64,000 nt of DNA from the NCBI GenBank assembly GCA_902461565.1, contig CABPYL010000007.1, forward strand, positions 29,321-93,320, in the 5' to 3' direction. This DNA is from an uncultured Porphyromonadaceae bacterium (GTDB lineage Bacteria > Bacteroidota > Bacteroidia > Bacteroidales > Muribaculaceae). This document shows, piece after piece, positions 16,819 to 25,674 of the stretch (the stretch's first letter is position 1; each line of letters opens with the position of its first letter). A model generated the notes under the pieces. It did not search any database. It worked only from the letters and a program-made list of their open reading frames with translations, and was not told the origin of the DNA. The position numbers were made by a program, and so were the translations under genes.

Positions 16819-17739
16819 TCATCTCAATTCAATCTTCGCCTTGATGGGAAAGTGGTCGGATGGCGTGCGAGCTGTAGCTTTTGAGATGTGCATGGCTTCG
16901 GGGGCGTTTTCGGCGGAAAGGGCACCATCGGTGTCGTCGGTGGTGCGGTAAGTATCTGTCAGAACACCGTATTTAAGCACATGTACATCGGGCGTGGTAA
17001 ATATATGGTCGATACGTTGGTTGGAGAAACCGTCGGTATGGAAACTGTTGAACGTTCCGTTTGGCGCGAATACAAAATCGGCGTCGGTATAGGCGTCCCT
17101 GAGTTTTCCGTCGCCGGTGATGGTGGTGTATTCGTCGCTGAACTGGTCTATGTTGAAGTCGCCGGTGAGGAATACCGGCAGTTTGCTGCCAAGCTCGTTC
17201 ATTTTCTTTTTGATAAGATTAGCACTTTCTATGCGGGCGATTTTTCCAACATGGTCCATGTGCAGATTAAAGAAAAGGAACTGGCGTCCGGATGGTTTGT
17301 GGCGGAACTTTCCCCATGTGCATATGCGCACGCATGCGGCATCCCAGCCAAGGTGGGGATATGTGGTGTCTTCGGCAAGCCAGAAATCGCCGTGGTCGAG
17401 TACTTCGAACATGTCGGTGCTGTAAAAGATTGCGGAATGTTCGCCTCCGTCCTTGCCGTCTTCGCGCCCAACGCCAATATAGGCGTATCCGGGCATATCC
17501 CGTAGCATTTCGTCTAACTGGAATTTGTATCCTTCCTGTGTGCCGAAAATATCGAAATCATTGAAGTATGCCAGCTTGGCCACTACGGCTCCGCGGCGTC
17601 CCCAGCCGTTACCGGCAATGGAGTCGCTGCCGGCTGGCATACGGATGTTATACGATGCAACATTGAATTGTGCTGGCTTGGCTGCCAATACAGAGACGGC
17701 GACGAAAAGTAACGCCAGGGATGTGATGAATTTTTTCAT
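16819..17739 (-). CDS. Secreted endonuclease/exonuclease/phosphatase family protein
   Basis: A 306-residue exported metal-dependent phosphodiesterase or phosphatase. It has a signal peptide (MKKFITSLALLFVAVSVLA) and the family motifs ASYNIRM (around residue 28), GTQEGYKFQLDEM, a central DFNID and a C-terminal PSDHFPIKA. Substrates in this fold range from DNA to sphingomyelin and sugar phosphates; the Bacteroidales secreted members are usually annotated only at family level. The longer frame to 17814 extends into the terminator of the neighbouring gene; 17739 is chosen for the signal peptide. Confidence 0.88.
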   Translation of the reverse strand: MKKFITSLALLFVAVSVLAAKPAQFNVASYNIRMPAGSDSIAGNGWGRRGAVVAKLAYFNDFDIFGTQEGYKFQLDEMLRDMPGYAYIGVGREDGKDGGEHSAIFYSTDMFEVLDHGDFWLAEDTTYPHLGWDAACVRICTWGKFRHKPSGRQFLFFNLHMDHVGKIARIESANLIKKKMNELGSKLPVFLTGDFNIDQFSDEYTTITGDGKLRDAYTDADFVFAPNGTFNSFHTDGFSNQRIDHIFTTPDVHVLKYGVLTDTYRTTDDTDGALSAENAPEAMHISKATARTPSDHFPIKAKIELR

Positions 17740-17769
17740 AGTCAAGTTTTTTCTTATTGTCAAGTAAAA

Positions 17770-17801
17770 ACGGACCGCACCGCTTATGGCAGCCGATCCG
17801 T
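17770..17801 (-). terminator. Terminator after the 4,6-dehydratase gene
   Basis: On the minus strand ACGGATCG (17794-17801) pairs with CGGTCCGT (17770-17777), one G-U included, followed by five T. Confidence 0.6.
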
Positions 17802-17825
17802 CCAATCTATTCATTTATGATTTTT

Positions 17826-19838
17826 TTAGTTCATTTGCGGGACGTTAATCTCGTGCATGTCCATGTTCTCGCTGTGCTCGGCCTTGATTTCGCTGTCTAC
17901 TTTCTGCCATTGCGAGTTATTGGACTTGTATTCGGGCACCATGTGCTTCATCTGTGCGACGATGTCGTGTGCGTGCCCGGCTTCGAGGCTCTTGTGCAGC
18001 TGTTCGAGGTGCTCGAGAACGTCTGTATAGTCGTATATGCGCACGCGGGCAATCATAATCTTTTTATGGTGTGTGGCCAGGGTGTGTTCTTTCTCGTTGA
18101 GGAGTTCCTCGTACAGTTTTTCTCCCGGACGTAGGCCGGTTTCGATAATCTGTATGTCTTCTCCCGGACGCAGTCCGGAGAGTGATATCATGCGTGTGGC
18201 AAGGTCCCATATTTTGACGGGCTGGCCCATATCGAATATGAAAATCTCGCCGCCTTTGCCCATGCAGCCGGCTTCGAGGACGAGCGAGCAGGCTTCGGGT
18301 ATGGTCATGAAGTAGCGTATGATGTCCCGGTGCGTGATTGTTACGGGACCGCCGTGTTCTATCTGCTTGCGGAACAGAGGAATCACGGATCCATTGGAAC
18401 CGAGCACGTTGCCGAAACGGGTGGTAATGAACTGTGTGCTGCGGCGGTCGGTCTGTTTGCGGTTGTGAAAGAAGAGGGACTGTACGTAAATCTCGGCGAT
18501 GCGCTTGGATGCGCCCATTACGTTGGTTGGATTTACGGCCTTGTCCGTAGAAATCATCACGAATTTTTCAACGCCGTATTTTACCGACAGGTCGGCTATG
18601 TTCTTGGTGCCGAAAACGTTTGTAAGTACTGCTTCGGCAGGATTTCGCTCCATCATGGGCACGTGCTTGTATGCGGCGGCGTGGAACACATAACGCGGAC
18701 GGTATTTCTGGAAAGCATGTTCCATGCGGCCCTTGTTGGCGACGTCGCCGATGAAAAGATGAATCTTCATATCGGGGAAAGCGCTTTCCAGTTCCAGCTG
18801 CATGTCGTGCATGGGTGTTTCGGCCTGGTCGAGCAGGACAATGTCAGAAGCGTCGAGCTGCGCCACCTGACGGACAATCTCGCTGCCGATGGATCCTGCT
18901 GCGCCGGTAATCATCACTGTCTGGCCTTTTATAACGCTGCGTATAGTGGGATTTTCGGTGCGTATTGGTTCGCGGCCGAGAAGGTCTTCGATGCGGATAT
19001 CGTGTACATGGGTAGAGATGTTCGGCATCTCTTTGCTGTTCATGTCGAATTCGGCAACCTGATTGAGCATCAGCAGTTTTATGTGGTTGCGGAGAAATAC
19101 GTCGGCTGTGCCGCTGCGCATCAGTTCCAGCTGGGTGGAGAGGAACAGGAGGGTATCGCAACGGTAGAATTCGAAAGTCTCCGCTATCGTGTTTTCGTTG
19201 AAAGGTATCACGGGAATACCGTTGACGTTGTTCTGTGTTACCTTATCGGAGAGGCTGAGCAACGCAACGGGCTCGAATGCCCCGTCATATTCGTTTTTGA
19301 GTGCTGTGGCAAGAAAATACGAGTTGATGGCGGATCCGAGAACTATCACACGCTTCTTATTTTTCTGCAGTCCGGAAATACGCATGTAGAAGTACTTGAT
19401 GGACAGTCGCATCACTAACATGAGTGCGAATGTCATAACACCAAGGGTAAAGATGTTCCAAAAGCTGAAATAGAAGAACCCGCCGAAAGCGAGGGTGCAG
19501 AGCGACAATGTCGCCATTACAAACGATGCCGATAGAATTAGGAGAACCAGACGGTAGGTGTCCTCGATAACCGAAAGGCGGATTATATATTTGCTCGTTC
19601 CTAAAATGAGGGCCAGCAGTGTATAAATAATAAAAGCGATGGTGGCGTGTACCGGCGCTGTGTGAATCTCGCTGTAGCTGTTTGCGTCGTTCTGTAGTCC
19701 GAAAGCGAAAGTGAGGCCGCAGCACAACCCGAAAATGATAAGATCGGCTAAAAATACCATCCATTTGGGTGATGGTTTCTCTATGAATGCCTGGATAATG
19801 CTTGAGTTTGACAAACTTTGGAAGAAATTGCGATTCAT
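17826..19838 (-). CDS. Membrane nucleoside-diphosphate-sugar 4,6-dehydratase (CapD/WbpM/PglF-like)
   Basis: A 670-residue membrane enzyme expected to convert UDP-GlcNAc to a UDP-4-keto-6-deoxy sugar for capsule, O-antigen or glycoprotein glycan. Four hydrophobic helices lie at about residues 27-48, 63-82, 95-120 and 125-147, followed by a CoA-binding-like Rossmann domain (KKRVIVLGSA, 161-170). The catalytic SDR domain has the NAD motif TGAAGSIG (311-318), STDK (430-433) and M441-x3-K445, where methionine replaces the usual Tyr, diagnostic of this dehydratase group. It appears monocistronic, with a terminator at 17770-17801. An unusual eight-G tract lies 160 bp upstream of its start, on the opposite strand. 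Confidence 0.92.
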   Translation of the reverse strand: MNRNFFQSLSNSSIIQAFIEKPSPKWMVFLADLIIFGLCCGLTFAFGLQNDANSYSEIHTAPVHATIAFIIYTLLALILGTSKYIIRLSVIEDTYRLVLLILSASFVMATLSLCTLAFGGFFYFSFWNIFTLGVMTFALMLVMRLSIKYFYMRISGLQKNKKRVIVLGSAINSYFLATALKNEYDGAFEPVALLSLSDKVTQNNVNGIPVIPFNENTIAETFEFYRCDTLLFLSTQLELMRSGTADVFLRNHIKLLMLNQVAEFDMNSKEMPNISTHVHDIRIEDLLGREPIRTENPTIRSVIKGQTVMITGAAGSIGSEIVRQVAQLDASDIVLLDQAETPMHDMQLELESAFPDMKIHLFIGDVANKGRMEHAFQKYRPRYVFHAAAYKHVPMMERNPAEAVLTNVFGTKNIADLSVKYGVEKFVMISTDKAVNPTNVMGASKRIAEIYVQSLFFHNRKQTDRRSTQFITTRFGNVLGSNGSVIPLFRKQIEHGGPVTITHRDIIRYFMTIPEACSLVLEAGCMGKGGEIFIFDMGQPVKIWDLATRMISLSGLRPGEDIQIIETGLRPGEKLYEELLNEKEHTLATHHKKIMIARVRIYDYTDVLEHLEQLHKSLEAGHAHDIVAQMKHMVPEYKSNNSQWQKVDSEIKAEHSENMDMHEINVPQMN

Positions 19839-20116
19839 AAGCGATTATAATGACAGGAGCGTGATTACAAAGTTAGCGAAAATCATCACAAAGATAGGCA
19901 TAATTTTATTTAACTGCAAATCTTCATTCAGCCGAATAGCATTAGCAATGGCACGTGGCGGGTCCAAATATATCTTATTTCCCCGACGATTCCTGCTGGG
20001 GGGGGTAAATGATTGATAGTCAATTACTTACGCTTGAAATAGACCTATATGCCATGTCCACGGGCAGACGCCGCCCGCGCTCAAAAAAATTTAGCCGCCC
20101 GGTATTTTATTTTCAA
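19839..20116. other. Intergenic region with an eight-G tract
   Basis: No gene is supported in these 278 bp. A G8 run at 19998-20005 continues as TAAATGATTGATAG on the plus strand. The run plus TAAATGA matches the fimbrial operon 1 box at 28869-28884, but the upstream part of that box is absent. A GC-rich inverted repeat (CGGGC/GCCCG, near 20058-20074) lies before the cytidylate-kinase-like stop. The start region of the 4,6-dehydratase is at the left end. Confidence 0.6.
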
Positions 20117-20749
20117 TTATTTATCCATCCGGCGTCGGACGTAGTCTATTGTGATGTCGGCTATTTCTTCCAGGGGCAGCATGGAGGTGTCGAAAGTGAG
20201 GTCATAGCTCTGTGCGTTGCCCCATTGTTTGTCGGTGTAAAAATTGTAATAGTTCGCACGCAGTTTGTTTGTACGTTCGGCCAGCGCCTTTGCCTCGGCG
20301 AGGTCTTTGCATTCCAGTCGTTCCACAATGCGTCGGGCGCATTCCTCTGCGGGCGCGTGCACAAAAATATTAATCACATTTTCCATGTCGCGCAGAACGT
20401 AATCGGCGCTGCGGCCGACGATTACGCAAGGTTCCGACTGTGCCAGCTCGTGAATGAAATCGCACTGTGCCTTGTAAATTCTGTCGCCACCGGCCGATGA
20501 AGTGTCGCCAAGCCACGATACGGGATAGAAACCCATCGAGAACGGTATTATGCTTCCCATGAACTTGGGTGCGCGCTCGTCGCCGCTTTTGAAGAATTCG
20601 ATGTCGTAGCCGGCTTTTTCGGCGGCTTTTACAAGCAGTTTTTTATCATAGAATCCTATGCCGAGTTTGTCGGCGATGATTCTGCCGAGAGCACGGCCGC
20701 CGCTGCCGAAGGTGCGGCCGATTGTAATTACATATTTATCGGGTAGCAT
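20117..20749 (-). CDS. Cytidylate kinase-like family protein
   Basis: A 210-residue P-loop kinase of the cytidylate kinase-like family (AAA_26), found widely in gut anaerobes in addition to canonical cmk. The N-terminus reads MLPDKYVITIGRTFGSGGR, in which GRTFGSGGR is the family's degenerate Walker A. A second phosphate-binding landmark is VIVGRSADYVL (about 109-119), with a lid-like Arg-rich stretch ECARRIVERLE. Its true substrate is not established, so the cmk symbol is not given. A terminator hairpin between this gene and the glycogen operon separates the transcripts. Confidence 0.82.
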   Translation of the reverse strand: MLPDKYVITIGRTFGSGGRALGRIIADKLGIGFYDKKLLVKAAEKAGYDIEFFKSGDERAPKFMGSIIPFSMGFYPVSWLGDTSSAGGDRIYKAQCDFIHELAQSEPCVIVGRSADYVLRDMENVINIFVHAPAEECARRIVERLECKDLAEAKALAERTNKLRANYYNFYTDKQWGNAQSYDLTFDTSMLPLEEIADITIDYVRRRMDK

Positions 20750-20775
20750 AAATTAATGGTGATGTGAAAGATTAA

Positions 20776-20801
20776 GCCCGCCGGCTCTGACGTCGGCGGG
20801 C
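20776..20801 (-). terminator. Terminator after the glycogen operon
   Basis: GCCCGCCG (20776-20783) pairs perfectly with CGGCGGGC (20794-20801); on the minus strand it is followed by TTAATCTTTC. It lies 21 bp past the GH57 stop. Confidence 0.7.
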
Positions 20802-20821
20802 ATAAAGGGAATTGGAAAAAA

Positions 20822-22261
20822 TCAATTTTCTTTGGCAGCCTTCTTTGTGGAGGTCTTTTTGGTCGCAGTTTTCTTGTCGGCTGCGGGCTTGCGGCCACGC
20901 TTGGGTTTGGGCTCGTCCTTTTCCTCGCATGCGTTGTCGCGGTTCTTATGCTCGATGTTGTACTGCTCCACGTTCTTGCGCATGGATGCCAGTTCCTTGT
21001 TAAGGGTTTCGATTTCGTTGCCCTGGTTTGCGATTGTGAGCAGCAGCGAGTTAAGCTCTTCGTTACCTACTGCCGAGGGGAATTCCTCTTTTACACGCAT
21101 AAGGAAGTCGGCCAGCACGTTCATGTAGTTGGTGAACGCGGCAAACGGAGTCTCGTATGGACTGAACAGGCTGTGCATCTGTCCGTCGGCCATGCGTTTG
21201 GTGCTCATGTAGAAGAAGTGGTCGCAGGTCTGCAGGCGCGCCCAGTCTTCTTTGAGGGCGCGGTTCTGGCATATTGCGATACGTTCGGCCTGTGAGTATA
21301 ATTTTTCGAATGCCTCGTTCTGCAGGCGGTTGCCGAGCCATGCGGATATGTCGCGGGCTTCGTCGGCACTTGATATGGGGTGTGTAACCGACAGAATGTC
21401 TACGGGTTTAATTTTGGAAACGGCCTCGGTGGGGGTAAGGAATTCCACGCCGCGGTCTTTGGCGAATCGGGGGAGCGCTTCCAGGAACTGGAAGATACCT
21501 GATGTGGCGGGCTGCATTTCGCCGAATGCCTCGAGGTTGAGGAAGATGTTTATAATCTGTTCTTCCTGGGGCGTGGAGGCAATCCAGTCGATATATTTGT
21601 CGGCTGTGAGCGGGAATTCGGGCCACGAGGTGTCGGTGAATCGGAATGCGATGTCGTCGCTGAGCTTGCTGTTGCGCAGAAGCACTTTAAGTTTGGGAGC
21701 GGAAGCGGCGGTGTATACGTAGTTGGGCGATTTCCATCCGAGTATGTGCTTTGCACCCTCGGTGAGGACTGCCTTGAATCCAAGCTCTACCAACTGGGGG
21801 GCAAGGTCGTCGAAGTAGATAAGCTCGGTGTTGCGTATAACCTTTGGATTTACGCCGAAACGCTCTTTCAGACGATCGCATGTTTGTTTTACCTGGCGGG
21901 CGAACTCCTCGGGGTCTGTAAGGCAGGCCAGTGAGTAGGCGTAGGGCTGCGCTACGAATTCGCAGTGGCCTGTGTCGGCAAGTTTCTTCAGCAGGTCCAG
22001 GAATTCGGGTACGAACTGCTCGCACTGTTCCAGGGCCATGCCGCTGATGGCTATCGAGCAGCGGAAGAATCCTTTGCTCTCCTCGATCATGCGCAGCAGG
22101 GTTTCTGCGGCAGGGATGTAGGAGTTGTGGGCTATGCGGGTGATTATGTCGTCGTTAAGGAAATCGTCGAAATAGTAGTGGTCTCGGCCTATATCGAAGA
22201 AACGGTATTGTTTGAGGCGGAAAGGCTGATGTATCTCGAAGTTGAAACAGATAGATTTCAT
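20822..22261 (-). CDS. GH57 family alpha-glucan enzyme with a basic AT-hook-like tail
   Basis: A 479-residue glycoside hydrolase family 57 protein (alpha-amylase, 4-alpha-glucanotransferase or branching activities are known in the family). Motif I with H11 in FEIHQPF and the candidate nucleophile E146 in RNTELIYFDD are visible, and LNLEAFGEMQ carries a further acidic pair. Residues about 400-444 look coiled-coil. The last 35 residues are very basic (KPKRGRKP followed by KK-T-KK repeats), resembling an AT-hook and a histone-H1-like tail, which is not needed for GH57 activity. It is the last gene of the glycogen operon, 13 bp after the glycosyltransferase. Confidence 0.9.
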   Translation of the reverse strand: MKSICFNFEIHQPFRLKQYRFFDIGRDHYYFDDFLNDDIITRIAHNSYIPAAETLLRMIEESKGFFRCSIAISGMALEQCEQFVPEFLDLLKKLADTGHCEFVAQPYAYSLACLTDPEEFARQVKQTCDRLKERFGVNPKVIRNTELIYFDDLAPQLVELGFKAVLTEGAKHILGWKSPNYVYTAASAPKLKVLLRNSKLSDDIAFRFTDTSWPEFPLTADKYIDWIASTPQEEQIINIFLNLEAFGEMQPATSGIFQFLEALPRFAKDRGVEFLTPTEAVSKIKPVDILSVTHPISSADEARDISAWLGNRLQNEAFEKLYSQAERIAICQNRALKEDWARLQTCDHFFYMSTKRMADGQMHSLFSPYETPFAAFTNYMNVLADFLMRVKEEFPSAVGNEELNSLLLTIANQGNEIETLNKELASMRKNVEQYNIEHKNRDNACEEKDEPKPKRGRKPAADKKTATKKTSTKKAAKEN

Positions 22262-22274
22262 GACAATGGTTTGA

Positions 22275-23537
22275 TTAGCGTGCTAAAACTTTGTTGTAAA
22301 TGTCGATGACCTTCTTTCCGGCTTTGTCCCAAGTGATCTGGGCAACTTCGGCGAGGCCGTCTTCGCGCATCTGTTTGTAGAGCGCGGGATAGGAAATGAT
22401 GGCGTGTATCGCATCGGCCATTGCGTCGATGTCCCAGTAGTCGGTCTTGATGACGTTGTCGAGGATCTCGGCGCAGCCGCTCTGCTTGCTGATAATAGAT
22501 GGCACACCCATCTGCATGGCCTCCAGAGGTGATATTCCGAAGGGCTCGGAAACGGAGGGCATGATGTATACGTCGCTGGCCTTCAGCATTTCGTACACCT
22601 GGCGCCCTTTCTGGAAGCCGGGGAAGTGGAAGCGGTCGGCGATGCCGCGCTCGGCGGCGAGGGCAATCATCTTTTCCATCATGTCGCCCGAGCCTGCCAT
22701 TACGAAACGCACGTTCTTGCAGTTGCGAAGCACTTTGGCGGCGGCTTCAACGAAGTATTCGGGGCCTTTCTGCATGGTTATGCGTCCCAGGAAAGTAACC
22801 ACTTTCTCTTTTGTGGCGCGGGGCATTTCTATGTCGAGAAGGTCCTGGCTGAGAGGAACAACGGCGTTGTGTACGGTGGTAACTTTGGCTGGGTCTATGC
22901 CGTAGTGGTCGATAACGGTCTGGCGGGTGAGGTTGCTGACGGTAATGATATGGTCGGCATGCGTCATGCCGTCGCGCTCGATACCGTAGACGGTGGGGTT
23001 GGGCTTACCGCGCGAGCGGTCGTACTCGGTTGCGTGTACGTGCACAACCAGGGGTTTGCCGGTAACCTGCTTTGCATGTATGCCGGCGGGGTATGTGAGC
23101 CAGTCGTGGCTGTGGATAATATCGAAGTCGAGCGTGCGGGCGATAACGCCGGCGGTGATGGAGTAGTTGTTGATTTCCTCCAGCAGGTTGGAAGGATATT
23201 TGCCGGAGAACTCGATGCAGCCGAGGTCGTTGGTGCGCATGTAGTTGAAGTCGGCGTAGATATGGTCGCGCAGACGGTAATACAGGTCGGGGTCCATTAC
23301 GTTTCCTATGCGCGATTCAACGTAGTCGCGGTTTACGTCGCGCCATGCTACGGGCACCTGCGATGTACCTATAATGCGGGCAAAGCTTTTGTCCTCGTCG
23401 CCGAAAGGTTTGGGAATAACGAATGTTATGTCCATGTCGCCGCATTCCCACATTCCGCGGGTGAGGCCGTAGCTGGCCGTACCGAGACCTCCGAGGATGT
23501 GAGGCGGAAATTCCCAACCGAACATTAATGCTTTCAT
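22275..23537 (-). CDS. Glycogen synthase-like glycosyltransferase (GT-B)
   Basis: A 420-residue GT-B transferase predicted to elongate alpha-1,4-glucan. The N-terminus MKALMFGWEFPPHILGGLGT carries a GGLGT loop equivalent to the KxGG of starch synthases, and the C-terminal donor-binding motif EPFGISPLEAM (about 331-341) has the E-x7-E spacing. VTFLGRITMQKGPEYFVEA opens the second Rossmann domain. Its position between a debranching enzyme and a GH57 enzyme supports a glycogen role; the donor (UDP- or ADP-glucose) is not determinable. The gene starts 34 bp after the debranching-enzyme stop. Confidence 0.88.
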   Translation of the reverse strand: MKALMFGWEFPPHILGGLGTASYGLTRGMWECGDMDITFVIPKPFGDEDKSFARIIGTSQVPVAWRDVNRDYVESRIGNVMDPDLYYRLRDHIYADFNYMRTNDLGCIEFSGKYPSNLLEEINNYSITAGVIARTLDFDIIHSHDWLTYPAGIHAKQVTGKPLVVHVHATEYDRSRGKPNPTVYGIERDGMTHADHIITVSNLTRQTVIDHYGIDPAKVTTVHNAVVPLSQDLLDIEMPRATKEKVVTFLGRITMQKGPEYFVEAAAKVLRNCKNVRFVMAGSGDMMEKMIALAAERGIADRFHFPGFQKGRQVYEMLKASDVYIMPSVSEPFGISPLEAMQMGVPSIISKQSGCAEILDNVIKTDYWDIDAMADAIHAIISYPALYKQMREDGLAEVAQITWDKAGKKVIDIYNKVLAR

Positions 23538-23571
23538 TGTGGATTGTTTTATTTGTTACTTGAATTGGGAA

Positions 23572-25521
23572 TCAGTTGTTGTCGAAGCGTTTGAGGGAGC
23601 GTACGGCGCGAAGAACCTCGGCCACATTGGTGGCATGGCTTACGGCGCCGCGTCCGGTGTATGGCGGGTTTCCGTCGTACAGCTGCGAAAGCGAAGCGAT
23701 GCAGCCCTGGCTCATTTCTTCCTCGAAGCCGATAAGCATGCGGTCGATGTATCCCACGCCGCTTAGGCCGAACACACGCAGGTAGGCGTCGGCATAGAAA
23801 CCGATAAGCCAGGGACGTGCGGGGCCGTTGTGCATTGCAAACTCACGCTCGTCGGGCGAACCCACATAGCTGGGACGGTATCCGTAGCTTTTGGGCGAGA
23901 GTGTGCGCAGGCCTTTCGGGGTGAGCAGTTCGCGTGTTACCACGTCGAGAACGCTCTTGCGCTGGCGGCGGTCGAGTGGCGAGTAGTCAAGGCCGATTGC
24001 GATAGCCATGTTGGGGCGTACCGACGGTTCGGCGAAGTTGCCGTCCACAAAGTCGTAGAGGTAGCCGCTTTCGTTGAGGAAAGTATCTACGAAGGGCTGT
24101 TTCATCTTTTCGGCCTCGGCAAGCCATGCTTCGCGTCGTTCAGCAAGGCCTTCGTTGCCTTCTGCCAGAGCTGCCGCGAACATGAGCGCGTTGTACCACA
24201 GTGCGTTGAATTCAACTAATCTGCCGGTGCGGCGCACAACGGGCTCGCCGTTGAGCATGGAGTTCATCCACGATGCCGGTTTCAGGTGGCCGTCGGTGGA
24301 AATAAGTCCTGTCTCGCTGTCGATGAACAGGTTGGGATGGCCGCCGCGCAGAATGTAGTCCACAAGCTGGGTAACGCTTTCAAGGTAGAGCTTGCGGGCT
24401 TCGTCGGTGCCGACGGTTTTGGCATACTGCTGAATCGCCCAGATGGCCCAGAGGGGTATGTCGGGCAGGTCGATGCCTTTTATGTGTTTTGAGAGCTCGC
24501 CGGTGTCGGCGAAGTGTGTGAGCGCTTTCAGTGCCGTTTCCATGATGGCTTCGTAGTCGGCGCGATGGTCGATAGCCAGGGTGAGGCCGGGCACAGCCAT
24601 GAATGTGTTGCGGGCAAGTACCACTCCCCAGGGGAAGCCGGAGATTATGTACATGCCGTCGCCGCGGCGGATATAGAACTGCTTGGCCGAATTTTTGAGG
24701 CAGTTGAAGAACGACGAACGGGGTGTGCGGCTGGCGATTTCGGCATCGTACATTTTGCTGAGACTGCGTGGATTCACCTCGCTTATGCCGGCCGAGAAGA
24801 TGAGCGATTCTCCTTTTTTGATGGGTACTTCGAAGTAGCCGGGCACCCACAGGTCCTCGCAGTAGGGGACGCCGCGTTCCAGGTCTTTTACATATTCGAT
24901 GTCCTTGTACCAGTTGGGATCGTCTACCCAGACGGGCTTATGGTTGAACTGCATGTACAGTGTGGGGAATCCCTTGTACAGGCATGTGGCCACGCCGTTG
25001 TTCACCCGCTCTACGGCGGTGTTTACGGCGCTGTTGGCAATACACAGCTGGTTAACTTCGCGGAATGCCAGGAAGGGACGGAACCGCAGGGTAGTGGCGG
25101 AATGGGCGTCTACAAGCGTGTATCGGATGAGGATGCGGTTTTCCTTGCTGATAAAAATTTTCTCTTTGGTCAGAATCACTCCTCCCACACGGTAGGTCAT
25201 GCGGGGTACATTCTCGCAGTCGAACTCACGAATATACTTGTGTCCGGCAGGACTGATGGTACCGCCTTTATAGCGGTGTATTCCCAGGTTGAACGGTGCC
25301 CCGTGCTGGATAACGGTCTCGTCGAGCGATGACAGCATCACATGCGACTTTCCGTCCATCTCCTCGATAGGAATCACCAGCAGGCCATGCTGTTTGCGAG
25401 TGTTGCAGCCAACCAGACTTGTGCAGTGGTATGCACCGGCCTGATTTGTGCGCAGCATCTCTTTTGTAAGAGACTGGTCCAGGTTTATGAGCACGTTCTT
25501 ATCAAATTTAAGATAACTCAT
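23572..25521 (-). CDS. Glycogen debranching enzyme (amylo-alpha-1,6-glucosidase)
   Basis: A 649-residue cytoplasmic enzyme that hydrolyses alpha-1,6 branch stubs in glycogen. The N-terminal beta domain (about 1-215) begins MSYLKFDKNVLINLDQSLTKEM with GAYHCTSLVGCNTRKQHGLLV. The C-terminal (alpha/alpha)6 barrel (about 270-645) contains ISGFPWGVVLARNTFMA, where archaeal/bacterial GDE-family enzymes carry the catalytic acid region, and GLDYSPLDRRQRKSVLDVV. First gene of the three-gene glycogen operon. A near -7 box (TAACTTCG, minus strand, 25569-25576) lies upstream. Confidence 0.92.
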   Translation of the reverse strand: MSYLKFDKNVLINLDQSLTKEMLRTNQAGAYHCTSLVGCNTRKQHGLLVIPIEEMDGKSHVMLSSLDETVIQHGAPFNLGIHRYKGGTISPAGHKYIREFDCENVPRMTYRVGGVILTKEKIFISKENRILIRYTLVDAHSATTLRFRPFLAFREVNQLCIANSAVNTAVERVNNGVATCLYKGFPTLYMQFNHKPVWVDDPNWYKDIEYVKDLERGVPYCEDLWVPGYFEVPIKKGESLIFSAGISEVNPRSLSKMYDAEIASRTPRSSFFNCLKNSAKQFYIRRGDGMYIISGFPWGVVLARNTFMAVPGLTLAIDHRADYEAIMETALKALTHFADTGELSKHIKGIDLPDIPLWAIWAIQQYAKTVGTDEARKLYLESVTQLVDYILRGGHPNLFIDSETGLISTDGHLKPASWMNSMLNGEPVVRRTGRLVEFNALWYNALMFAAALAEGNEGLAERREAWLAEAEKMKQPFVDTFLNESGYLYDFVDGNFAEPSVRPNMAIAIGLDYSPLDRRQRKSVLDVVTRELLTPKGLRTLSPKSYGYRPSYVGSPDEREFAMHNGPARPWLIGFYADAYLRVFGLSGVGYIDRMLIGFEEEMSQGCIASLSQLYDGNPPYTGRGAVSHATNVAEVLRAVRSLKRFDNN

Positions 25522-25623
25522 TTTATGGTTTTGTTAGGAATGTGTTAGTGCGAAGATTATTATTTTTGCGAAGTTACATTTTTATTCGCAACCAACAATG
25601 AAACATGCCGTAAAACATATAAA

Positions 25624-25653
25624 AAGGAGCCGCGCAGTATCTGGCACGGCTCC
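25624..25653 (-). terminator. Terminator after the large secreted protein
   Basis: AGGAGCCG (25624-25631) pairs perfectly with CGGCTCCT (25646-25653); on the minus strand it is followed by TTTTATATG. It lies 21 bp past the stop at 25675. Confidence 0.8.
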
Positions 25654-25674
25654 TCACGGATATCTGCAGAGCGG

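Noticed and set aside
18330..19418. Plus-strand open frame of 362 codons
   Set aside because: Shadow of the 4,6-dehydratase; no domain is recognisable.
22626..23528. Plus-strand open frame of 300 codons
   Set aside because: Antisense shadow of the glycogen synthase-like gene.
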